DNA of 64,000 nucleotides, taken from NCBI RefSeq assembly GCF_016801865.2, contig NC_068939.1:91842879-91906878 (forward strand). Reading direction: 5' to 3'. Shown here one piece after another: positions 57,120 to 64,000 of this stretch. The translations under genes and the position numbers were made by a program. This DNA comes from Culex pipiens pallens (taxonomy: Eukaryota; Arthropoda; Insecta; Diptera; Culicidae). Every line of letters starts with the position of its first letter. Within the stretch, counting starts at the first letter, position 1. The notes under the pieces are model-generated. The model was not told the DNA's origin and ran no database searches. It saw only the letters and a list, made by a program, of their open reading frames with translations.

Positions 57120-57840
57120 TGGGTATCACAACAACATTTTTTTTAAAATACTCAAAATTTTCACCAAACTACGTATTTTTGAAAAAATGCTCAAAATTTA
57201 TTTTTTAACAATGTGGGTATTAAACGATCGAGATTTTTTCATACATTTCGAATGAAATAACAATTTTTTTTTAAAATACTCATAATTTTTAGGAAAACAC
57301 GTATTTTTGAAAAAAATACTCAAAATTTCAGTTTTTACCATATGGGTATCCAACGATCGGGATTTTTTCATGCATTTGTAAGTAGTTTTGCGAAAAATTT
57401 TAGCATTTTCAAAAAAAGTTATTATTATTTTTTAAAAATAAATAAAAATCCCGATTGTTTGATACCCATATGGTAGAAACTGAAATTTCGAGTATTTTTT
57501 CGGAAATAAGTAGTTTTGTGAATATTTTGAGTACTTAAAAAAATTTATAACATTAAAAATGCATGAAAAAATCCCGATCGTTTGATACCCACATTGTGAA
57601 TACGTAAATTTTGAGTATTTTCAAAAATGATGTTATTATTTTCAAAATATATGAAAAAAATCCCGATCGTTTGATACCCACTTTTAAAAAAATTGAAATA
57701 TAGAGTATTTTTTCGAAAATACGTAGTTTTGTGAAAATTTTGAGTGTTTTCAAAAAATGTTGTTATTACATTCGAAATGTATGAAAAAATCCTGATCGTT
57801 TGATACCAATATTGTAAAAAACTGAAATTTTGAGACACTG
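57120..57840. repeat. Inverted tandem repeat with cgatcggga motif
   Basis: Units of about 85-130 bp contain gggtat-n-aacgatcg-n-gattttttcat; at least two are in one sense (57211, 57341) and four in the other (57450, 57569, 57654, 57784). The switch point lies near 57400. Frames across it are artefacts. Confidence 0.65.
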
Positions 57841-58341
57841 TCACAGTTTGTAGAAGTGTCAAATGGACTGAAAATACAGCCATCGTCTCCGAAATTAAGA
57901 GAGTAACTTTGATTGATAATATAATTGTTCGGTGGCAGTTCAGTGATTGTTTTTTGAAACGGGATAATGCTAACCGCCAATAAAAACATATTGCCGTTGG
58001 TTTGAGATTCGGGGGAAGGCTCTCATTGGTGTGCCCAGTGGTGAAAGCCGTGACGCTTAGTGTCAAGCAGCGGTAAGCAAAAGTGGTGAAAATGTTGGAC
58101 CTAATGGGCAACTAGTAATTTTCCACGAAAAAGTTGACGAGTGATATGTTTATTCCGTTTTTTCCTATTTAAAAGGAAATAGTGAATTAATTTTGCCCAC
58201 CAAACTGAAGCTAATGACAGCAAGTATCATTCCCAAGTGGCAGTTTCCTGCAAATTGACGGCGGAATGCGCAATTTCGTCAAATTAAGTTTGGTAGGCTC
58301 AATATAGGTACTAGGCCCAAAATAGGGACAAATACCCCCTA

Positions 58342-58698
58342 GTGCGAAAGAAAATAAAAGTAGTTTGCAAAGGAATGTTTTTGGAAGTGATTAAACATAA
58401 AGCAGCGCTCAAGCAGTTTTATCTATTACTGGAGGAGGTGTTGCAAAACTACACCAAGGTCTACGATCGGGTGAGGTTGGTCGGAAATGGTGGATATTGC
58501 GCTGAAGCCACAGTATATCATCTGCAGCTGACCAAGAATTGCCAGAGAATCTGTACTCCAGGATGTGATCAAGCTGCTCGCAGCTGGAATTCCGGGCGCA
58601 TGCGAACAAAACAGGGGACAACATCCAGGTGCTTGAAAGCTGCCTATAAATTGGACAACCAGGTGATCCAGAAACTTGGTGAGATCTACCCGAACTGA
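58342..58698 (+). CDS. Unrecognised 118-codon frame
   Basis: The frame is less AT-rich than its surroundings and ends CLKAAYKLDNQVIQKLGE. I recognise no domain and no intron signals; it could be a decayed retrocopy of a gene. A neighbouring frame also reads VIKLLAAGIPGA, so a frameshift is possible. Confidence 0.2.
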   Translation: MRKKIKVVCKGMFLEVIKHKAALKQFYLLLEEVLQNYTKVYDRVRLVGNGGYCAEATVYHLQLTKNCQRICTPGCDQAARSWNSGRMRTKQGTTSRCLKAAYKLDNQVIQKLGEIYPN

Positions 58699-58699
58699 A

Positions 58700-60985
58700 A
58701 TTTTAAAATTTTTGCCTTCTTTTCAACAATAATTAAATACGCGCTGATCCCTGTTTGCCTAATGGGATTGGAAGCTTAAAGATAGATCGAGAACCCGTCT
58801 GGGTTTTGCTCTATGTTTAGGCGGGACCGGACAATGCCCAACGACCTCGGAATTGGACCGCAAGGAGCTCTGTCATTCTGAAATGGGTCTTTGGAAGCCC
58901 CGGGACTGAGATAAGCTGTATCAGCATAACCCAAGTCTTATACAAACTATACTTTCCCATAGTTTCACTGCCGGCCAGCGGGTATTGGATTGGACCACAC
59001 ACACACACATTCTATAGCAAAATATGTGAAAAACACATGACAAAATAGATAGGCAAAATGTAATGATAGGAAGAGGTAGAACAGGCCTATTTTCTAACCT
59101 CCTCTTTAACTTGGTTTCGAAATCATGATGACAGATGTAATCTAGCTGGTGGCTTGTGGAAACGGCTCGTAACTCTTTGATCAGCGAGGGTCACAGTCGC
59201 GACGGCTGGAAGAAAGTAGCGCGCCAAGAAGGGGTTTCTCTTCTTTCCATTTCAGCAACCATCGATCTTCTATTTTTATTTTGTTTCACTGATTTTCTAA
59301 CACGGCTCCTGTTACAATATGTTATTCGTTTTTTTGGTTACACAAAAAAAACAAATATAATTCTTGGCTTCCAACACAATACATTCAAAAAACCTCCCTG
59401 CACATAATTAATTTTCATACACTAATATTTCATATCACATAAACATTATTGTACCTGTACTTTCAACGAAAAGAATGTGACAGAACGTGATGGGACAACA
59501 TCGTAATAATAGACTTTACAAAAATCACAGGAAAATACTCGCTCAAATTATGCAGTATTTTTTGAAATTATCCTATAAACTATTGTGTTTCATATGTTTA
59601 CAGGATCTTCTAGAAAAAACTAGGGATTTGTTTCTTTTTGCACTGATGCTGTGATTTCAAGTGATTTTAACATTAATCAAGCATACAACATTGAAGGGAA
59701 CATCCCAAAGAATTTAAACACTTGTTTCATTCCATGGCTTGTAACTAAAATTTTAATAATTGTTTTTTTTTTTTTTTTTGTCGAAAAACGATTATATGAA
59801 AATACAAAATATAATATCAGAATTTAGGAGTGAATGGAGTAATCGTTTCTCACGATTGATTGCAGTTTTGCTGTCTTCGCACAGCTCTCAGCTCAACTCA
59901 ATCGATACAATTAAGACGTTTCAAATGACTGATTACTCTCCTCGCTAAAGTTTTACTGCACCAGCTGCACCATGCTGAATAAAGAGCACTTTTCTTCTAC
60001 CAGAATTTTCCCGCAAGTCAGCAAAAGCGAAACAAGACAAACAAACTTCCCTCCCCCGTTATCACCTCCCAAGTCTTGGCTCGAGACGATAAAGAAAGCA
60101 AAATAGAATAAAATTTTCCTCCCGTAAAGTTGTGCACTGCATCCTGCTCCATGATGTTGCTGCTTCTGGTGCAGCACTGCCTTGTCGTCGTCGATGTCGT
60201 GTCGAGGGATTATGGGTTGATTTTACGACGAAGGTGTCCGCCGCGCCGGTTTCCCCTTGAACTTCAGCTTGGTCGGTTTTCCTTGTTCCCATGCATGTCA
60301 GCGTGGAAGTGAAGTGAAAGGGACCTATTTAATGTGCTTCCCGTGCAGGAGCGAAGCTTTTCTTGTTTCCTTTCTTTGTGAAAAGCAATGCCAACCAACA
60401 GCTTTCACATAAATCGTGAGCCACATGGATGTGTGTCTGAGAGAGCGGGTTTATTCCAGTGTATCGAAAGGAGATGAGTATTTGAACTAAGTTATCAGCT
60501 TAAGCTGTTTGGCTAGCAGGAGCTGCTGCCACCTCGCCGGAAAGACACAGGATGGCAGTAAATCTAGCCATAATATAAATTTGATGCAGTCTGCTTGCAC
60601 ACTGTTTTGGCCTTTGTGTCACACCAGAACGTCAGGATTATTATGAGTAAAAGTTTTATTGCTCCCAAGCACAGGCAATGAATGTCAAAAGTAGATGCTA
60701 TTAACGTGTGAGCCAATGAGCTGTTTGTGCTTTGATCTATTGACGCAATATTAAAGTTTGTTTTCTCAGCAGTCAAAAACAATCCGCTGTTCAAAGATCG
60801 GCTCTAACAGGAAGGAAGAAATCTCGAGTTTTTTTTGATTAGGTCCTATAAACATATGAAAGACAATGGTTTATTGGTCCTTTTCAAAAAAAACTCTGGA
60901 AATTAATTTTAAATTCAAAAATTAAATTACTTGACAATCCTCAGCAAAAAAAAACGTAAAACATGTGACTAAAACATAAGCTATA
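58700..60985. other. Unique DNA, no gene assigned
   Basis: Small repeats include an acacacacac tract at 58997. Frames on both strands at 59950-60310 lack support. Confidence 0.4.
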
Positions 60986-61612
60986 CCGTCAGTGGGGGTG
61001 ACTATGGGTCAAAAAACGATACACCTCTCGTTATTTCTTAATAACAAAAACAATTTAAATAACATCGAAAATCTTTCAACGTAAATTTGTTCTTAGATAG
61101 ATTACTAACATTTTCCCAAAATATAGTGGATTTTGATGAACACTACCTTAAATGCCAATAGTTTGAAAATTGACCCAATCTCACCCCTTAGAGGGGGTGA
61201 CATTGGGTCAAATGAAACTAAAATGATGCTCCAATACAACGATATGGTAAAAACAAGTCATCCAACAGTGTTTCTTGTTCGAGGGAATCGTATTGACATG
61301 CTACAATGTTTGAAGTGGAGATTTTCAAACATTTGGGTAGTTTTCGATCAATTCCAATAAAAATATTAGAAAAATGATGTTTCGAGAGGTCATTTTTGGC
61401 CAAAAATGTACCTCAACTTAAGACAGCTGCCAAAATAACAGGTTTGTTTCAGGAACGAGATTTTTTCAGCGAAGTGATCTTAAGATGTCCCCTACACAAC
61501 CCTTTTAACAGAATTCAGTTTCATTTAGAAGAACCTGAGAAATGGTAAAATCCGTAAAAAATCACTTTGACCCAATCTCACCCCCCAGACCCAATGTCAC
61601 CCCCACTGACGG
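60986..61612. mobile_element. MITE with ccgtcagtgggggtgac ends
   Basis: The left end ccgtcagtgggggtgac and the inverse right end gtcacccccactgacgg frame 627 bp; ttgacccaatctcaccc motifs recur inside (61169-61210, 61567-61590). A decayed single end is near 34026-34055. No clear target duplication. Confidence 0.7.
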
Positions 61613-63675
61613 CAACAAAAATGATGCTACCAAATATCCAGATTTAGAACCATAAAGCTATTCGAAACAAACATGAGAAACGAGCTCTGTTTACCACCAA
61701 GGTTTTGCTGTAATGGTAAGAAAATTGAGCTAGTTTAAACCACTCTTCTCACCATCATCATTATTTTCCTCAAATTGTTTCGTTTGATACGTTAAACGAG
61801 TCTCAAAATTGTTCTTCCATTAGGCTATCGGACGCTCATCAGCAACTTCACATAAGTTCGACCATAATCACAGGATTCAAAAGCTATGCAATCCATTTCA
61901 CTTCAAAGCTGCCGCCACCAGACCAGACGAATATCATCGTAGAGCATAAAACTCACGCGGATTTACACGGGATCAGCCAGAGCCCTTCCATTTGGACAAT
62001 TGTTTTCACAATCTCGCGTGGTGTTGGCAGAATAGTTTTTCTCGCTGTCTGGTGCACTTTAACACCCACTCATACTGCTTCTGCACAATAGAGAAAAAGT
62101 GCATTGTTTGAGCCGCGTCTGACGAGCACAAACAATATACAAAACAAGCGTTTAACTTGTAGTTTAGAGGTGCACCATTATTCCTTTAGGTGCATATTTA
62201 TGTGTACAAGTTTTTCCCCGGGAAAAGCTCACTGGGAATATTATGTTTGTTTATTTTCTACCCTTTTCTTAACTTTCCCACAACCCTTGAAGGCCACTGA
62301 GGGAAATCCCCCCGGCGGCGCAGCAGACAAACACACAAAGGACCAACCCTCACACCATCAACCAGAAAGATGAGTGCCACCACCACCGGCAGAACAAAAT
62401 GCCGGCAGCGGATGCACATTTCAGCCTGAGGAAAGCGACCACCGCCACAAAGAAGGAACAGAGAGAGACCGAAAGGAAAAGTTTGACTCGAAGATTGCGC
62501 TCCAGGAAACGGATCTTTGTACACAGAAAAGGCACCTAAAGTCACCGTGGTCCTATTCTTGGCACATTGAAAGTTTGTCACATTGCACAATGATGGTGAC
62601 AAGAGAAATTGGACATTATGTAAAATAACACTATTTTTCAATTTATCTACCAATCATCAGCCAATTCAGTTTAAGTTTAAAGGTCGTGTAGAGAGTTGAA
62701 GTTTGTATAGAAAAAATCTTGAAAGTGTATGGGGGAAACCACAAAAAAAAATTCTTCGTATTTTTTTCAATGTTGTTAAATCATCTTGAAACAACAAAAA
62801 AAAACTTCCAAAAATACGGGCTTTTGCCCTAGTTTCGTAAATTTTCTACGGCTAGCTTTGCACAATGCGCAAAGAAATAACAAATTGAGCGCGGCTAAGA
62901 AATCTCCCTTTTTTGTTTTTTTTTCTCGAATTTAACAGAATCTTTGCTACGGTAAACAAAAAAATGTTGTTGAATATATCACACTTCGATCACATTGTGC
63001 ATCGCTGTGCGGCTAATGGAAGAAGACTGTTGGTCCTGTGGAAAACAGGAAAGTATTCGTTTCTTTCTTCTTTCATCAGCTGACTGTTGTGGAAACGATG
63101 CCCAACATCAGAGCACGTACAGCATAAGCTGAATTGTGAAACAAAGGATGGAGAAACTTTGTAAAATACTTTTGTTGCAACCTGCAAGCGCTGCTGTTGT
63201 TGGCAGCCATGTGCTCCTATACTGAGTGTTTACGGCTTCTTAAGAGACACTAATTGATTCACTTAGAAGATTCTTGGTTATAGATTGTCTAGAAATTATT
63301 AATTTTATGTTTTAAAACATTTATCAGTGTTTCAAATGACAACAACCATATTTAATAAAAACCGAAAAAACTCCGTGAGTTGTTTTCACTTTCATATGAA
63401 AGAAGTTTCATTCTTGTCGTGCCATCTTGACACACCCTGGAAATTGATGTAAGTGCGACAACTGGCCAAAGGGATATCAGGCCAGAACGCGTTTGACACA
63501 CGTACATGCCCGACTACCGTGGACATTTGTTATTATAACTCAGGACTCCGGCAACCAAATTCAACCAAACTTCAGGACAAAGCACAGAATGGTCAACAAA
63601 ACACGTCAAACAAAACGTGTTTGTTATTATTTACATTCCCGAGCATGGGTAAATAACAAGGGAAATGCGTAATAA
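61613..63675. other. Unique DNA, no gene assigned
   Basis: Frames at 62258-62653 run opposite to one another in moderately GC-rich DNA and show no domain. Nothing else seen. Confidence 0.4.
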
Positions 63676-63860
63676 TACCTTTCTCTGGTATCAATACCAA
63701 ATTTTGGTATTCCTGGACCCTTTAAAATTTGTCTTAAGGATTATGCAAGAGCAAAATGTGATATCATACCAATTTAAGGTATTGTTTTGATATTGCAAAA
63801 TTGCAGAATTTGTGAATGGTCGAACACCACATTTTGGTATTCTTTTGGTATTACAGTATT
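63676..63860. repeat. Inverted repeat with ttttggtatt motif
   Basis: Variants of accaaattttggtattc and its inverse occur at 63696, 63770, 63832 and 63846. Probably a small MITE. Confidence 0.5.
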
Positions 63861-64000
63861 TCATCAAATTCCTCTGAAACAATGGGAAAATGTTGACCAA
63901 TTTTGACAAAATAATTAATTTTGCGCTGAAATGATGTCTCAAAGCGAATACTTTCATTAAAAACCGGAAACTTCAAACTTGATTTTAAACATTTTTGAAA

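Noticed and set aside
57545..58111. 188-codon minus-strand frame
   Set aside because: It reads through the inverted tandem array; its internal peptide repeats are copies of the DNA repeat.

Overview
The window looks like genomic DNA of a culicine mosquito, most probably Culex. It is AT-rich and intron-bearing, with short (53-60 nt) GT-AG introns. It holds a two-tRNA-unit SINE resembling Twin of Culex pipiens and is dense in MITE-type inverted repeats, with few genes between them. The species call is inference from repeat types; no alignment was run.

Layout. (1) 1-6787, minus strand: a P-element/THAP9-type transposase gene in five in-frame exons, running off the left edge. Its 3.7-kb intron carries two hAT-like MITEs with 8-bp target duplications. 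(2) 6.8-21.7 kb: no convincing host gene. Repeats here include two SINE types, a C-rich MITE, an element with a 164-bp tandem array, a pogo-like element, a duplicated exon-like segment and a 693-bp tRNA/LINE-tail composite with an 18-bp target duplication. (3) 21.8-38.4 kb: the gene-rich core. A head-to-head pair of a complex I NDUFV3-like gene and a Cys-Gly-Pro (Mst/CGP sperm-tail type) gene occurs three times: A at 21.9-23.1, B at 31.5-33.0 and C at 36.8-38.2 kb. A and C also carry a small acylated/membrane protein gene and form a large inverted duplication. All three NDUFV3-like copies are open. The CGP gene is intact only in B and broken in A and C. Between A and B sits an intact 3.2-kb DNA transposon coding for a 791-residue DDE-type protein that I cannot place in a superfamily. 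(4) 38.4-51.1 kb: repeats only, notably a 1.49-kb near-perfect foldback element with TA ends, a TTAA-flanked piggyBac-like MITE and a 2-kb array of one heptamer. (5) 51.5-52.3 kb, minus strand: an antigen-5/CAP protein gene lacking its first exon in view. (6) 52.4-64 kb: MITEs, palindromes and unique noncoding DNA.

How the genes fit together. Mitochondrial NDUFV3 and CGP sperm-tail proteins sharing a divergent ~235-bp promoter suggest coordinated, probably testis-biased, expression (inference). The transposase genes explain how parts of the landscape arose. The small C-rich MITE at 9.9 kb shares end architecture with the intact 3.2-kb transposon. The hAT-, pogo- and piggyBac-type MITEs have no partner transposase in this window.
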